DNA of 35,248 bases, taken from the NCBI RefSeq assembly GCF_001570945.1, contig NZ_BCSQ01000037.1, positions 1-35,248 on the forward strand, given 5' to 3'. Shown here one piece after another: positions 23,903 through 35,220 of the stretch (position 1 is the first letter of the stretch; each line of letters begins with the position of its first letter). The DNA comes from Janibacter anophelis NBRC 107843 (GTDB lineage Bacteria; Actinomycetota; Actinomycetes; Actinomycetales; Dermatophilaceae). The notes beneath the pieces are model-generated. The model was not told the DNA's origin. It made no database searches and worked only from the letters and a program-made list of their open reading frames with translations. The position numbers and the translations under genes were made by a program.

Positions 23903-23908
23903 ACCGTA
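23903..23908 (-). promoter_or_regulatory. -10 box of SMR operon
   Basis: TACGGT on the minus strand would start a transcript near 23896, giving a leader of about 76 bases. That leader holds a GGCCC/GGGCC hairpin (23893-23878) and the riboswitch. Confidence 0.4.
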
Positions 23909-23984
23909 CCCGCCGTGGCACACCGGGAGCGGGCGCCCGCTGTGTGATGATGGGCGGGCTGTCACCACGTGGGAAGGGAAGACC

Positions 23985-24662
23985 GTGAAGGGACGTGTCC
24001 TCGTCGTCGACGACGACCAGGCGCTGGCCGAGATGCTCGGGATCGTCCTGCGCAAGGAGGGCCTCGACGTCGCGCACGTCGCCGACGGCGCCCGTGCGCT
24101 CGACGCCTTCCACGAGACCCGACCCGACCTCGTCCTCCTCGACGTCATGCTGCCGGGGATGGACGGCATCGAGATCTGCCGTCGCCTGCGGCAGGAGTCT
24201 GGGGTGCCGATCGTCATGCTGACCGCCCGCACGGACACCGTCGACGTCGTCGTCGGCCTCGAGTCCGGCGCCGATGACTACATCGTCAAGCCCTTCAAGC
24301 CCCAGGAGCTCATCGCGCGGTTGCGCGCCCGGCTCCGCCGCGGCGACGAGCCGGAGCCGGAGCGGCTGACGATCGGCGACCTGACGATCGACGTGGCAGG
24401 CCACTCGGTCAAGCGCGGCGAGCAGCCGCTGGCCCTGACCCCGCTCGAGTTCGACCTCCTCGTTGCCCTTGCCCGCAAGCCGTGGCAGGTCTTCAGCCGA
24501 GAGGTGCTCCTCGAGCAGGTCTGGGGTTACCGCCACGCCGGTGACACCCGCTTGGTCAACGTCCACGTGCAGCGACTGCGCAGCAAGATCGAGCACGACC
24601 CCGAGAACCCCCAGATCGTCGTCACCGTCCGGGGTGTCGGGTACAAGGCAGGACAGTCCTGA
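23985..24662 (+). CDS. mtrA: Response regulator MtrA
   Basis: A 225-residue OmpR/PhoB-type response regulator. The receiver domain (1-120) has Asp9-Asp10, the phosphoacceptor Asp53 in LLDVMLPGMDG, Thr80 and Lys102 (YIVKPFKP). The C-terminal winged helix contains LTPLEFDLLVALARKPWQVF and TRLVNVHVQRLRSKIE, with the recognition helix typical of MtrA. It controls cell-wall, division and replication-linked genes together with MtrB. GTG 23985 follows an AAGGGA ribosome-binding site. The stop is two bases before mtrB, and lpqB follows by overlap, the conserved mtrAB-lpqB operon. The promoter region is shared with the divergent SMR operon. Confidence 0.95.
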   Translation: MKGRVLVVDDDQALAEMLGIVLRKEGLDVAHVADGARALDAFHETRPDLVLLDVMLPGMDGIEICRRLRQESGVPIVMLTARTDTVDVVVGLESGADDYIVKPFKPQELIARLRARLRRGDEPEPERLTIGDLTIDVAGHSVKRGEQPLALTPLEFDLLVALARKPWQVFSREVLLEQVWGYRHAGDTRLVNVHVQRLRSKIEHDPENPQIVVTVRGVGYKAGQS

Positions 24663-24664
24663 CG

Positions 24665-26380
24665 ATGTCCTCGGGCTCCGTCACCGAGGAGACCGAGGCC
24701 CCGGACGCGCCGAGCCCCGAGGTCGCGGATGACGATGCACCCCGCGATGAGGGTTTCCTCGTCCGGCAGGTCAAGGCCCTCGTCGACCTGTGGCGGCGCT
24801 CGCTGCGCTTCCGGGTCGTCACGAGCACGCTGATCCTCGGGCTCGTCGTCGTCTCGATCATCAGCCTGACGATGTACCGCTCGATCGCCGACGGGCTGGT
24901 GGACAACCGGATCAGCCTGGCCCAGGCCGAGTCGCGCAAGCTCGTCGACGACGCCCAGGCCGGGTTCAACGGCTACACCGGTACGCCCGAGCTGCCCGTC
25001 TTCGCGAGCAACCTCGTCAACCGCACGCTCAAGGCGCCGGCCGGCGACGAGAGCCGCTACGTCATCTTCACCCGCAGCGTCGACAACTCCTCCGACGTGC
25101 GCATTCCGTCCGAGGAGTCCGACAACGTAAACCTCGAGTCGGTGCCCAGCTCGTTGCGTGATGCCGTCGCGGCCGATCCCAGCCGACAGCAGACGATGGT
25201 CATCGAGCTCACCCGCCCCGTCGGTGACGGCGTGGGCACGGCCTTCCCCGGTACCCCCACCGACTCCGAGACCGTCCCTGCCGTCGTTGTGGGCTCCCAG
25301 GTCGAGGTGCCCAGCGCCGACAAGTACGACATCTACTTCATCTACCCGATGGACCAGGAGGAGGCGACCCTCGGGACGATCTCGCGCTCCTTCACCCTCG
25401 GCGCGCTCTTCCTCATCGCCCTGGTCTCCGCGATCGCGTACATCGTGACGAGCATGATCGTCACGCCCGTGCGCCGGGCCGCGGCCGCTGCCGAACGGCT
25501 CTCGTCGGGTCACCTGAACGAGCGGATGTCGGCCCGGGGCCACGACGACCTGGCCCTCCTCGGTCAGTCGTTCAACGAGATGGCAGACAACCTGCAGACC
25601 CAGATCCGTCAGCTCGAGGGCCTCTCCCGGGTCCAGCAGCGCTTCGTCTCGGACGTCTCCCACGAGCTGCGCACCCCGCTGACGACGATCCGCATGGCGG
25701 CCGACCTGCTGCACTCGTCCCGCGACGAGATGGACCCCGTCGCGGGGCGATCCGCGGAGCTGCTGCACGACGAGCTCGACCGTTTCGAGGAGCTGCTCGC
25801 CGACCTGCTCGAGATCAGCCGCTACGACGCCGGTGCCGCCGTGCTGGAGCAGGACCCCGTCGACCTCTTCGCCATCATCGAGCGCGTCGTCGACTCCACC
25901 GAGTCGATCGCCGACGCCCGGGGGAGTGAGGTCACCGTCCACCGGGTGCCGGGGGAGTCGGCCGTCGCCGAGGTCGATGCACGGCGCATCGAGAGGGTCC
26001 TGCGCAACCTCGTCGTCAATGCGATCGAGCACGGCGAGGGGCAGCCCGTCGACATCTGGGTCGGGGCCGACGACGAGGCCGCGGCTGTCCTCGTGGAGGA
26101 CCACGGGGTCGGGCTGAAGGCCGGCGAGGCCTCGCTCGTCTTCAACCGCTTCTGGCGAGCGGACCCGGCCCGCACGCGCACGACGGGCGGGTCTGGCCTC
26201 GGCCTGGCGATCGCCCTCGAGGACGCGCGACTGCACCACGGATGGCTGCAGGCGTGGGGTGAGCCCGGCGTCGGGTCCCGTTTCCGGCTCACGGTCCCGC
26301 GCGCGGCCGGTGGGCCCCTCACGACCTCACCCCTGCCGCTCACGCCGCGCGAGGGAGACCTGCCGAAGGGCGCGGCATGA
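24665..26380 (+). CDS. mtrB: Sensor histidine kinase MtrB
   Basis: A 571-residue membrane sensor kinase. Order of parts: an acidic cytoplasmic N-terminus, TM1 (about 50-72), an extracytoplasmic sensor region (about 73-240), TM2 (about 245-266), HAMP (VRRAAAAAERLSSGHLNERM), a HisKA helix with the phosphorylated His333 in RFVSDVSHELRTPLTTIR, and HATPase_c with NLVVNAIEHGEG (N box), EDHGVGL (G1) and GGSGLGLAIA (G2). It phosphorylates MtrA and in mycobacteria is modulated by LpqB and localised at the septum. ATG 24665 lies two bases after the mtrA stop; its TGA overlaps the lpqB start. The sensor region appears to be of full length. Confidence 0.95.
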   Translation: MSSGSVTEETEAPDAPSPEVADDDAPRDEGFLVRQVKALVDLWRRSLRFRVVTSTLILGLVVVSIISLTMYRSIADGLVDNRISLAQAESRKLVDDAQAGFNGYTGTPELPVFASNLVNRTLKAPAGDESRYVIFTRSVDNSSDVRIPSEESDNVNLESVPSSLRDAVAADPSRQQTMVIELTRPVGDGVGTAFPGTPTDSETVPAVVVGSQVEVPSADKYDIYFIYPMDQEEATLGTISRSFTLGALFLIALVSAIAYIVTSMIVTPVRRAAAAAERLSSGHLNERMSARGHDDLALLGQSFNEMADNLQTQIRQLEGLSRVQQRFVSDVSHELRTPLTTIRMAADLLHSSRDEMDPVAGRSAELLHDELDRFEELLADLLEISRYDAGAAVLEQDPVDLFAIIERVVDSTESIADARGSEVTVHRVPGESAVAEVDARRIERVLRNLVVNAIEHGEGQPVDIWVGADDEAAAVLVEDHGVGLKAGEASLVFNRFWRADPARTRTTGGSGLGLAIALEDARLHHGWLQAWGEPGVGSRFRLTVPRAAGGPLTTSPLPLTPREGDLPKGAA

Positions 26381-28158
26381 CCCCCGGCGCGGGCCTGACC
26401 CGACGAGGGGCCTTCGGGCTCCTGGCGGCCGGTGCCCTCGCGGGGTGTGGGCTCGGTGCGGACTCGACCGTCCGTCCGGGGCTCAAGGTGGACGGTGAGC
26501 CTCCCGTCCCGCTCAATCGCATCCCCAACCGCCCCGACGAGGGCGCGACGCCGGAGCAGATCATCCTGGGCTTCCTGCACGCGGGAGCCACGAGCGGCGA
26601 GCGACTCGACATCACGCGCTCCTACCTCACCGACGCCCTCGCCCGCGGCTGGATCCCCGACAGCCGGACGGTGATCTACGGAGGGACCGAACCCAAGGTG
26701 ACGCGGGTGCAGGGCAAGCCCGACACCTACCGGACAAAGGTGCACGTGCGCGCGACCATCGACACCGAGGGGCGCTACACGGTGGCGCCGCACAACCTCT
26801 GGGAGATCTTCGAGTTCACCATGACGACGGTCGACGGCGAGTGGCGCATCGACCAGCTCGAGGAAGGCTTCGGCCGCGTCCTGCAGGAGCAGGAGGTCGG
26901 CTTCATCTTCCGCGACTACCCGGTGCACTACCCCGCCATCGGATGGAACTCCCTCGTCGTGGACCAACGGTGGTTCCCCCAGGACCAGCTCGCGACCCGG
27001 CTCGTGCGGGCGCAGCTCGGGAGAGTGCCCGACTACCTCGAGGACGCCGTCTCCACGGACACGGGCGCCCGCCTCGTCGTCGACGCCGTCCCCGTGCGTG
27101 ACGGAGTGGCCCGGGTGGACCTGGACAGCGAGTCCGTCGCGGATGCGGCGACCGTGCGCAAGCAGCTGGCGGCCCAGCTCGTCGCCACCCTGATGTCGCT
27201 GCCGGCCGTCACCGAGGTCGTCATCACCCTGTCGGGCAACGAGCTGGACCTGGGACTCACCGAGCCGCTGACGACCCCGGAGCAGCTCGGCTTCGTCGAC
27301 CGCGCGCAGACGAGCACACCCGTCGTCATGGCGCGGCGCGGGACGAAGCTGGTGCGGGTCGGGGACCGACTGGCCTCGGCGTCCGAGCAGCACATGCGCA
27401 CCGCCGACTCGACCTTCGAGCCGATCCCGGAGACGTCGACCCGCCTCGCGCTGCGGATCGACGGCAAGGAGGTCGCGGCCGTCGACCGCACCGGACGCGA
27501 GTTGGTGCGGTACAACGAGGACGGCACCCACACGGACGTGCCGACCTTCGCCGCTGACATGTGTCACCCGTGCTACGACTACGGCGGTGTGCTGTGGGTC
27601 GGCGGCTCCGGCCTGGGGCGCGAGGCGGGGCACCGCCTCTGGGCCATCAACGCGACCGTCGACCCCACCGACGAGGACGCCGCAGAGCCCCAGTACATCC
27701 CCACCCCGTGGTTGGGCAGTCGCCTCGTCCAGGCGGCGGTCATCTCGCCCGAGGGCAGCCGCATCGCGGTCATCTCCGAGCAGATCCCGCGCGCCGGGAG
27801 CACGCTCGAGGTGGCCGGCGTCGTGCGGCGGGCCAATGGCCTGCCGACGAAGACCTCGCCGCAGAGCTTCCGCGTCGGGGCCTCGCTCGTCGAGATGACC
27901 GAGGCGGTGTGGGTCGACCAGACGACCCTGGCGGTCATCGGCCGCAAGGACAAGCAGACGGTGCTGCAGCCCTATCTGGTGCACGTGGGTGGTCAGGTCG
28001 AACCGATGACCGAGCGGCCGGGCGCGGTCAGCATCACGACGACGGGCGATGACAAGGACGTCGTGCTGACGTCCGCTGGTGGGCGGGTCTTCCAGCGCTC
28101 CGGTGGACGCTGGCAGGAGCTCACGGCCCTCACCGGAGTCGTCACCGCGGGCAAGTGA
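26377..28158 (+). CDS. lpqB: Lipoprotein LpqB
   Basis: A 593-residue secreted lipoprotein. The signal peptide has a twin arginine (LTRRGAFGLLAAGALAGC) and a lipobox LAGC with lipidated Cys24. The middle (about 200-300) is a GerMN domain (VARVDLDSESVADAATVRKQ; VTEVVITLSGNELDL), and the C-terminal half is an LpqB beta-propeller with repeated blades such as TRLALRIDGKEVAAVDRTG and SRLVQAAVISPEGSRIAVIS. In mycobacteria LpqB binds the extracellular region of MtrB and tunes MtrA signalling. It overlaps the mtrB stop by ATGA. The RR in the signal peptide is suggestive of Tat, but the following residues do not fit a strict Tat motif. Confidence 0.93.
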   Translation: MTPGAGLTRRGAFGLLAAGALAGCGLGADSTVRPGLKVDGEPPVPLNRIPNRPDEGATPEQIILGFLHAGATSGERLDITRSYLTDALARGWIPDSRTVIYGGTEPKVTRVQGKPDTYRTKVHVRATIDTEGRYTVAPHNLWEIFEFTMTTVDGEWRIDQLEEGFGRVLQEQEVGFIFRDYPVHYPAIGWNSLVVDQRWFPQDQLATRLVRAQLGRVPDYLEDAVSTDTGARLVVDAVPVRDGVARVDLDSESVADAATVRKQLAAQLVATLMSLPAVTEVVITLSGNELDLGLTEPLTTPEQLGFVDRAQTSTPVVMARRGTKLVRVGDRLASASEQHMRTADSTFEPIPETSTRLALRIDGKEVAAVDRTGRELVRYNEDGTHTDVPTFAADMCHPCYDYGGVLWVGGSGLGREAGHRLWAINATVDPTDEDAAEPQYIPTPWLGSRLVQAAVISPEGSRIAVISEQIPRAGSTLEVAGVVRRANGLPTKTSPQSFRVGASLVEMTEAVWVDQTTLAVIGRKDKQTVLQPYLVHVGGQVEPMTERPGAVSITTTGDDKDVVLTSAGGRVFQRSGGRWQELTALTGVVTAGK

Positions 28159-28232
28159 TCCACAGCAGCTGACGCAGGGACCCCGTCGTCCACACCCGGG
28201 CCGGTTCCCCGGTCGTCAGCCGTCGCCGACGC

Positions 28233-28238
28233 CAGACT
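28233..28238 (+). promoter_or_regulatory. Possible -10 box of comF-like gene
   Basis: CAGACT lies six bases before GTG 28245. The first position departs from TANNNT, so this is weaker than the other boxes. Confidence 0.3.
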
Positions 28239-28244
28239 GCGAGC

Positions 28245-28982
28245 GTGGGTACCGCGACGATGACGGCCGTGCTGGGCGCCGCACTGGACCTCGTGCTGCC
28301 GCGTGACTGCGCCGGGTGCGGGCAGCCCGGCCCGACCCTGTGCCCGGCCTGCCGAGACGAGCTGGCCGGGTCGGCCCTGGACGAGACCGGTCCGGTGGCA
28401 CCCGTCCCCGTCCCGGCGGAGTGGCCGGGATGCTCCGGGACCCTCCGGTACGAGGGAGTATCGGCGCGGGTGATGAAGGCCTTCAAGGACGACGGGCGCC
28501 GCGACCTCACCGACCCGCTGGCGCGACTGCTCGCGGACGCGGTGGGTCGGGAGCTGATGCGCCACCCGGCAGGGGGTGGTCCCGTCCTCCTCGTGCCCGT
28601 CCCGAGCGACCCCTCAGCGGTACGCCGACGAGGTGACCGTCCGACGCTGGTGCTGGTGCGCCGCGTGGCGCACCTCCTGGGACCCGAGGTCGAGCCGGCG
28701 CCCGTGCTCACGATGGCCCGGCGCACCGCCGACCAGGCGGGTCTGGGCCGGCAGGCGCGACAGGACAACCTCAAAGGGGCCATGCGGGTCCGCACGCCCG
28801 AGTCCGTGCGGGGCCGACCCTGCGTGCTCGTCGACGACGTCCTGACGTCGGGTGCCACGCTCGGCGAAGGGAGGCGCGCCCTGCGCGCCGCCGGCGCCGC
28901 GAGCGTGGGCATGGCGGTGTGCATGGTGACACCACGCAGGTCCCCACCGCCCGCCCTACCTTTCCGTCGTCCGGCGGACTAA
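28245..28982 (+). CDS. ComF family phosphoribosyltransferase-fold protein
   Basis: A 245-residue protein. The N-terminal zinc finger has Cys22, Cys25, Cys33 and Cys36 (RDCAGCGQPGPTLCPACRDE). TLRYEGVSARVMKAFKDDGR, VLLVPVPSDPSAVRRRG and the PRPP loop PCVLVDDVLTSGATLGEG (near 195) are the ComF/PRTase signatures. In Bacillus and Haemophilus ComF-type proteins aid DNA uptake; the actinobacterial gene next to lpqB and hpf has no proven role. GTG 28245 is favoured by position; ATG 28260 (MTAVLG) is the alternative. The TAA stop is the beginning of the next promoter's TAACGT. Confidence 0.88.
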   Translation: MGTATMTAVLGAALDLVLPRDCAGCGQPGPTLCPACRDELAGSALDETGPVAPVPVPAEWPGCSGTLRYEGVSARVMKAFKDDGRRDLTDPLARLLADAVGRELMRHPAGGGPVLLVPVPSDPSAVRRRGDRPTLVLVRRVAHLLGPEVEPAPVLTMARRTADQAGLGRQARQDNLKGAMRVRTPESVRGRPCVLVDDVLTSGATLGEGRRALRAAGAASVGMAVCMVTPRRSPPPALPFRRPAD

Positions 28983-28985
28983 CGT
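28980..28985 (+). promoter_or_regulatory. -10 box of hpf leader, overlapping a stop codon
   Basis: TAACGT begins with the TAA stop of the comF-like gene. It is followed by six bases and an ATG at 28992, so the transcript starts at or near that ATG. Confidence 0.5.
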
Positions 28986-28991
28986 GTCGTC

Positions 28992-29146
28992 ATGGGCCCC
29001 TCGTACGGCCGGCACAGCCGGTGCGGAGCAGGGGCCTTCCGCGTCCACGGGCGGCAGCCCGTGACGACCGAGCTCCCCGCAAGGGAGGTGGTGCACCGGA
29101 CCCGACGCCCTCGCCAGGCGTGACACATTGCATCACCGACGTCCCC
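28992..29146 (+). ncRNA. Structured hpf leader, candidate raiA-motif RNA
   Basis: The 5' leader of hpf is about 165 bases with a chain of hairpins. These are GGCCCCT/AGGGGCC (28995-29001, 29030-29036) around a GC-rich inner stem, CACGGG/CCCGTG (29046-29051, 29058-29063), CTCCC/GGGAG (29073-29077, 29083-29087) and ACGCC/GGCGT (29105-29109, 29117-29121). Its place upstream of a RaiA/HPF gene in an actinobacterium fits the described raiA-motif RNA class; I could not compare it with the consensus. The same bases also hold a 43-codon ORF from ATG 28992 to TGA 29121-29123 (MGPSYGRHSRCGAGAFRVHG...), so a leaderless leader peptide is the competing reading. Confidence 0.5.
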
Positions 29147-29157
29147 AGGAGGACTCC

Positions 29158-29859
29158 GTGGAAATTGCCATCACCGGACGCCATGTCAACGTCTCCGATC
29201 GACTGCGCGACTACCTCGACACCAAGTTGTCGAAGGTCCCGCAGCTCGATCCTCGCGTCCAGCGGATCGAGGTCATGGTGAGTCACGAGCCCAATCCACG
29301 GCAGGCCAAGGCCAGCGAGCGCGTCGAGATCACGTGCCGCTCCAAGGGTCCGGTCATCCGGGCCGAGGCCTGCCACGACGACCGCCAGGCCGCGGTCGAC
29401 CTCGCCGTCGACAAGCTCCTCGAGCGACTGCGCCGGGCCCACGACAAGCGCAATGTCCTGCGCGGTCGCCGCCGCCGGTCCGTCGCCGAGGCCACCGCCG
29501 GGCTGACCGAGCCGCTGTCGACCGACCTGCCGACCGACGAGTCGCCGCAGGAGAGCGACCAGTTCGGCACCATCGGCGACAGCCCGGTCGAGGTCCGCGA
29601 AAAGGTCCACGAGTCGGCCCCGATGACCCTCGCCGAGGCCGTGCGCCGCATGGAGCTCGTGGGGCACGACTTCTTCCTCTTCCACGACTCCGACTTCGAC
29701 CGACCGAGCGTCGTCTACCGCCGGCGCGGCTGGTCCTACGGTGTCATCCACCTCGACGTGCAGGAGGGGGAGGCCGCTGCCGTCAACGGCACCCACGTCG
29801 ACGGTGTCGCCGCCGTCAACGGCACCGATGTCTCCCGGGCGCGCGCCTCGGTGGGCTGA
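29158..29859 (+). CDS. hpf: Long-form ribosome hibernation promoting factor
   Basis: A 233-residue HPF of the long type. Residues 1 to about 105 are the S30AE/RaiA domain (VEIAITGRHVNVSDRLRDYL; LAVDKLLERLRRAHDKRN), which binds the 30S decoding region. A linker of about 60 acidic residues follows, and residues from about 165 form the C-terminal dimerisation domain (SAPMTLAEAVRRMELVGHDF; SVVYRRRGWSYGVIHL), which joins two ribosomes into a 100S particle. GTG 29158 has AGGAGG five bases upstream, and the protein then begins VEIAITGRHV as the family does. It ends in a tail with duplicated VNGTHVDGVAAVNGTDV. A 16-bp hairpin follows. Confidence 0.95.
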   Translation: MEIAITGRHVNVSDRLRDYLDTKLSKVPQLDPRVQRIEVMVSHEPNPRQAKASERVEITCRSKGPVIRAEACHDDRQAAVDLAVDKLLERLRRAHDKRNVLRGRRRRSVAEATAGLTEPLSTDLPTDESPQESDQFGTIGDSPVEVREKVHESAPMTLAEAVRRMELVGHDFFLFHDSDFDRPSVVYRRRGWSYGVIHLDVQEGEAAAVNGTHVDGVAAVNGTDVSRARASVG

Positions 29860-29878
29860 CACGCACCGCACGACTCCC

Positions 29879-29915
29879 GCGCGGCCCCGCACCCGACCCG
29901 GGTGCGGGGCCGCGC
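29879..29915 (+). terminator. 16-bp stem-loop after hpf
   Basis: GCGCGGCCCCGCACCC (29879-29894) pairs perfectly with GGGTGCGGGGCCGCGC (29900-29915) around a 5-base loop. There is no T-run after it, which is common for actinobacterial terminators. Confidence 0.75.
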
Positions 29916-29950
29916 CGCACGTTGTCGGTGCGACCGGGCAGGGTGGTGGT

Positions 29951-31144
29951 GTGAGCCGTTCACTGACGCCTGCCGCCGCCCGCCGCATCGCGATCGCCGC
30001 GCAGGGTCTGGCTCGACCCCGCCCCGGGCACGTGCCCACAACGCGCGACCTCCAGCGGGTCGTCGACACCGTGGGCCTGGTGCAGATCGACAGCGTCAAC
30101 GTGCTGACGCGCAGCCAGTACCTGCCCTTCTTCTCCCGCCTCGGCCCGTACGAGACGGCGCTGCTGGACCGGATGCGCGACCGGGCGCCCCGTCGACTCG
30201 TCGAGTACTGGGCGCACGAGGCCAGCCTCATACCGCCGTCGACCTGGCCGCTCATGGAGCACCCCCGGATGCGTCGCGTCGTCGACGGCTCGTGGGGCGG
30301 CATGCAGCGGGTGGCGCGCGACCACCCGGACGTCCTGGCCGCCGTGCGACAGGAGGTCGCCGCGGGCAGGCCGCGCACCGCGCGCGAGCTCGAGGCCGCC
30401 CTCGGGCACGAGCGGCAGGGCGAGCGGGAGCACTGGGGGTGGAACTGGTCGCAGGTCAAGCACGCCCTCGAGTACCTCTTCTGGGCCGGCGAGATCAGTT
30501 CCGCCGGGCGGACCACGCAGTTCGAGCGGCGCTATGCCTCGCTCGAGCGGGTCGTGCCGAAGGGGGAGTCCCGGGCCTGGTTGGAACCGAGCGCCCGACC
30601 GGACGAGCCCGAGGCGTACCTCGAGCTCGTGCGGATCTCCGCCCGGGCGATGGGCGTGGCGACCGAGGCCGATCTCGCCGACTACTTCCGGCTCAGGCGC
30701 GACCGGGTGCGTCCGGCCATCGCGGAGCTCGAGCGCATCGGCGAGCTCGAACCGGTGGACGTGCGGGGCTGGGCGCAGCCGGCCTGGCTGCACGCCGAGG
30801 CCCGCCGGCCCCGGGCCGTGCACGCCCGGGCGGTGCTGTCCCCCTTCGACAGCATGGTGTGGTGCCGGCCGCGGGTCGAGCGGCTCTTCGACTTCCACTA
30901 CCGCATCGAGATCTACACGCCCGCCGAGCAGCGGGTGCACGGGTACTACGTGCTGCCCTTCCTCGTCGGCGACGCGCTCGTCGGACGGGTCGACCTCAAG
31001 GCCGACCGTTCCGCCGGGACGTTGCTCGCCCGGCAGGTCACGTGGGAGCCCGGGCGTGGGGGAGCGGACGACCGGCGCGAGCTCGCGGAGGAACTGGCGC
31101 AGATGGCCGGTTGGCTCGGTCTCGGCGAGGTCGTGGGCGCCTGA
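29951..31144 (+). CDS. YcaQ-type DNA glycosylase (winged-helix HTH_42 family)
   Basis: A 397-residue protein of the HTH_42/YcaQ-AlkZ superfamily of DNA glycosylases that act on alkylated bases and interstrand cross-links. Conserved pieces are LTPAAARRIAIAAQGL, GLVQIDSVNVLTRSQYLPFF with the catalytic Q-x-D motif (Gln45, Asp47), ALLDRMRDRAPRRLVEYWAH, and the late HARAVLSPFDSMVWCRPRVE and YYVLPFLVGDALVGRVDLKA. The Q-x-D form groups it with YcaQ rather than AlkZ, which has Q-x-Q. GTG 29951 is preceded by CAGGGT at six bases, a weak leaderless-type box. Its stop directly abuts the stop of the convergent GNAT gene. Confidence 0.87.
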   Translation: MSRSLTPAAARRIAIAAQGLARPRPGHVPTTRDLQRVVDTVGLVQIDSVNVLTRSQYLPFFSRLGPYETALLDRMRDRAPRRLVEYWAHEASLIPPSTWPLMEHPRMRRVVDGSWGGMQRVARDHPDVLAAVRQEVAAGRPRTARELEAALGHERQGEREHWGWNWSQVKHALEYLFWAGEISSAGRTTQFERRYASLERVVPKGESRAWLEPSARPDEPEAYLELVRISARAMGVATEADLADYFRLRRDRVRPAIAELERIGELEPVDVRGWAQPAWLHAEARRPRAVHARAVLSPFDSMVWCRPRVERLFDFHYRIEIYTPAEQRVHGYYVLPFLVGDALVGRVDLKADRSAGTLLARQVTWEPGRGGADDRRELAEELAQMAGWLGLGEVVGA

Positions 31145-32302
31145 TCAGGCCAGTCGTTCCCAGTGCAGCGCAGGGCCGATGCTCCCGTCCGGCGCGTCGG
31201 CGGCCTCCTCACGTCCCCAGACCGTGAACCCCGCACCGGCCAGGACCCGGTTGCTCGCCTCGTTGTCGGCGGCGGTCTCGGCGACCAACCGACGCAACCC
31301 CAGGCCGCCCTCTGCGACCGGTCGCAGTGCGTGCTCCGACGCCAGTCGGGCAGCACGGCCCGCGATCCCGCGGCCGCGGGCACTCGGGCGCATCGCGTAG
31401 CCCAGCTCGGCGCTCCCGCCCGCCTCGAGCGCCCCCTCGCGCACGAAGAGGAGGACCTCACCGAGGGGATCGTCCGTCGCGGCGTCGGCGATGGACCAGT
31501 TGACGCCGCGGCCGAGGGACATCCCCTCGCGTCGTCGCAGCAGCCAGTCGTCGAAGGTCTCGGGGGTCGGGACCGCGCGTGCGGGCAGGTGGTGCGCGGG
31601 ACGGTCGTGGGGCTCGGCGACAGCCCGGTCGTCGTCACGGATCGGGCGCAGGCGCAGGCCGTCGGCCTCGATGACCGGCGGGACGATCCATGGGTGCCGC
31701 GGCGTCATCGATTGCCCGGCCAGCAGGGAGGCGACCCAGGCGTCCGCCGACCGCTGCCCCCGCAGGTGCACGGCACTCGGCAGGGTGCCGTGGTGGGTGA
31801 ACCCGGCGGCGTGGGCGACCCGCCACGAGGCGAAGTTGCCCCGGGCAGCCCACCAGCGCAGGCTCGGCGCCCCCTGGTCGAAGGCCCACTGCGCCGCGAG
31901 CCGCAGGGCCGCCGACATCACGCCACGCCCGCGCGCAGCGGGATGCAGCGAGAAGCCCGTCTCCCAGGCGTCACCCTCCCGGCCGCTCGGCCGCACGTTG
32001 ATGACCCCGGCGAAGGGGGTGCCCGGCGCGTCCTCATGGGGGAGGCGCTCGATGGCCCAGTAGCGCCGTCCGCCCGACTCGGTCCACTGCTCCGCGTGGA
32101 AGGCGAGGGCGGCTCGGGCGTCGTCGAGACCGTGCGGCTGCGGGACCACGGTCCAGGCGATCGACTCGGGGTCATTGCTCTGCTCGACGAGCGAAGGGAG
32201 GTCGCGCTCGGTCATCGCGCGCAGCCGCACCGCTCCCTTCGTCAGGACGGGCACGACGTCGGGGAAGGCCCTCGGAACCACGGTGGCCACCTGCTCGTTC
32301 AC
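31145..32302 (-). CDS. Double GNAT-domain N-acetyltransferase
   Basis: A 385-residue protein with two GNAT domains of the RimJ/RimL type. The first (about 20-195) starts LTKGAVRLRAMTERDLPSLV and carries the acetyl-CoA loop GFSLHPAARGRGVMSAALRL. The second (about 212-385) starts IEADGLRLRPIRDDDRAVAE and carries GYAMRPSARGRGIAGRAARL. Both have the R/Q-x-x-G-x-G/A signature. Each ends in the expected 'N-x-ASxRVxxxxGF' helix (NFASWRVAHAAGF and NEASNRVLAGAGF), so both may be active. The substrate is unknown; protein N-termini or small amines are typical. GTG 32302 is preferred over the upstream in-frame start at 32338, because family members begin close to this point. Confidence 0.85.
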   Translation of the reverse strand: MNEQVATVVPRAFPDVVPVLTKGAVRLRAMTERDLPSLVEQSNDPESIAWTVVPQPHGLDDARAALAFHAEQWTESGGRRYWAIERLPHEDAPGTPFAGVINVRPSGREGDAWETGFSLHPAARGRGVMSAALRLAAQWAFDQGAPSLRWWAARGNFASWRVAHAAGFTHHGTLPSAVHLRGQRSADAWVASLLAGQSMTPRHPWIVPPVIEADGLRLRPIRDDDRAVAEPHDRPAHHLPARAVPTPETFDDWLLRRREGMSLGRGVNWSIADAATDDPLGEVLLFVREGALEAGGSAELGYAMRPSARGRGIAGRAARLASEHALRPVAEGGLGLRRLVAETAADNEASNRVLAGAGFTVWGREEAADAPDGSIGPALHWERLA

Positions 32303-32343
32303 TCGGCAAGGGTGTCCGGTCGGTGACCGACCCGGCAAGCGAT

Positions 32344-32349
32344 TAGCCT
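32344..32349 (+). promoter_or_regulatory. -10 box of secA
   Basis: TAGCCT would start a transcript near 32356, leaving a leader of about 64 bases before GTG 32420. The leader has a CAGGAG ribosome-binding site (32405-32410). I see no strong hairpin in it. Confidence 0.45.
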
Positions 32350-32419
32350 GTCAGCAGACTGTTCCGTGCAGCGGCGTTGTGTCGTGCCCGGATGGAAGAG
32401 ACGTCAGGAGCTTTGTTTC

Positions 32420-35203
<2,784 letters not shown>

Positions 35204-35220
35204 CCGAGCAGCACTGCATC

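Noticed and set aside
23821-23904. N-terminal extension of the first SMR protein
   Set aside because: It would translate the riboswitch; SMR proteins start at the MSWF-type methionine.
28156-28196. Two DnaA-box-like strings (TGATCCACA and TCGTCCACA) after lpqB
   Set aside because: They carry one or two mismatches to TTGTCCACA, there are only two, and no dnaA/dnaN context is near; chance is sufficient.
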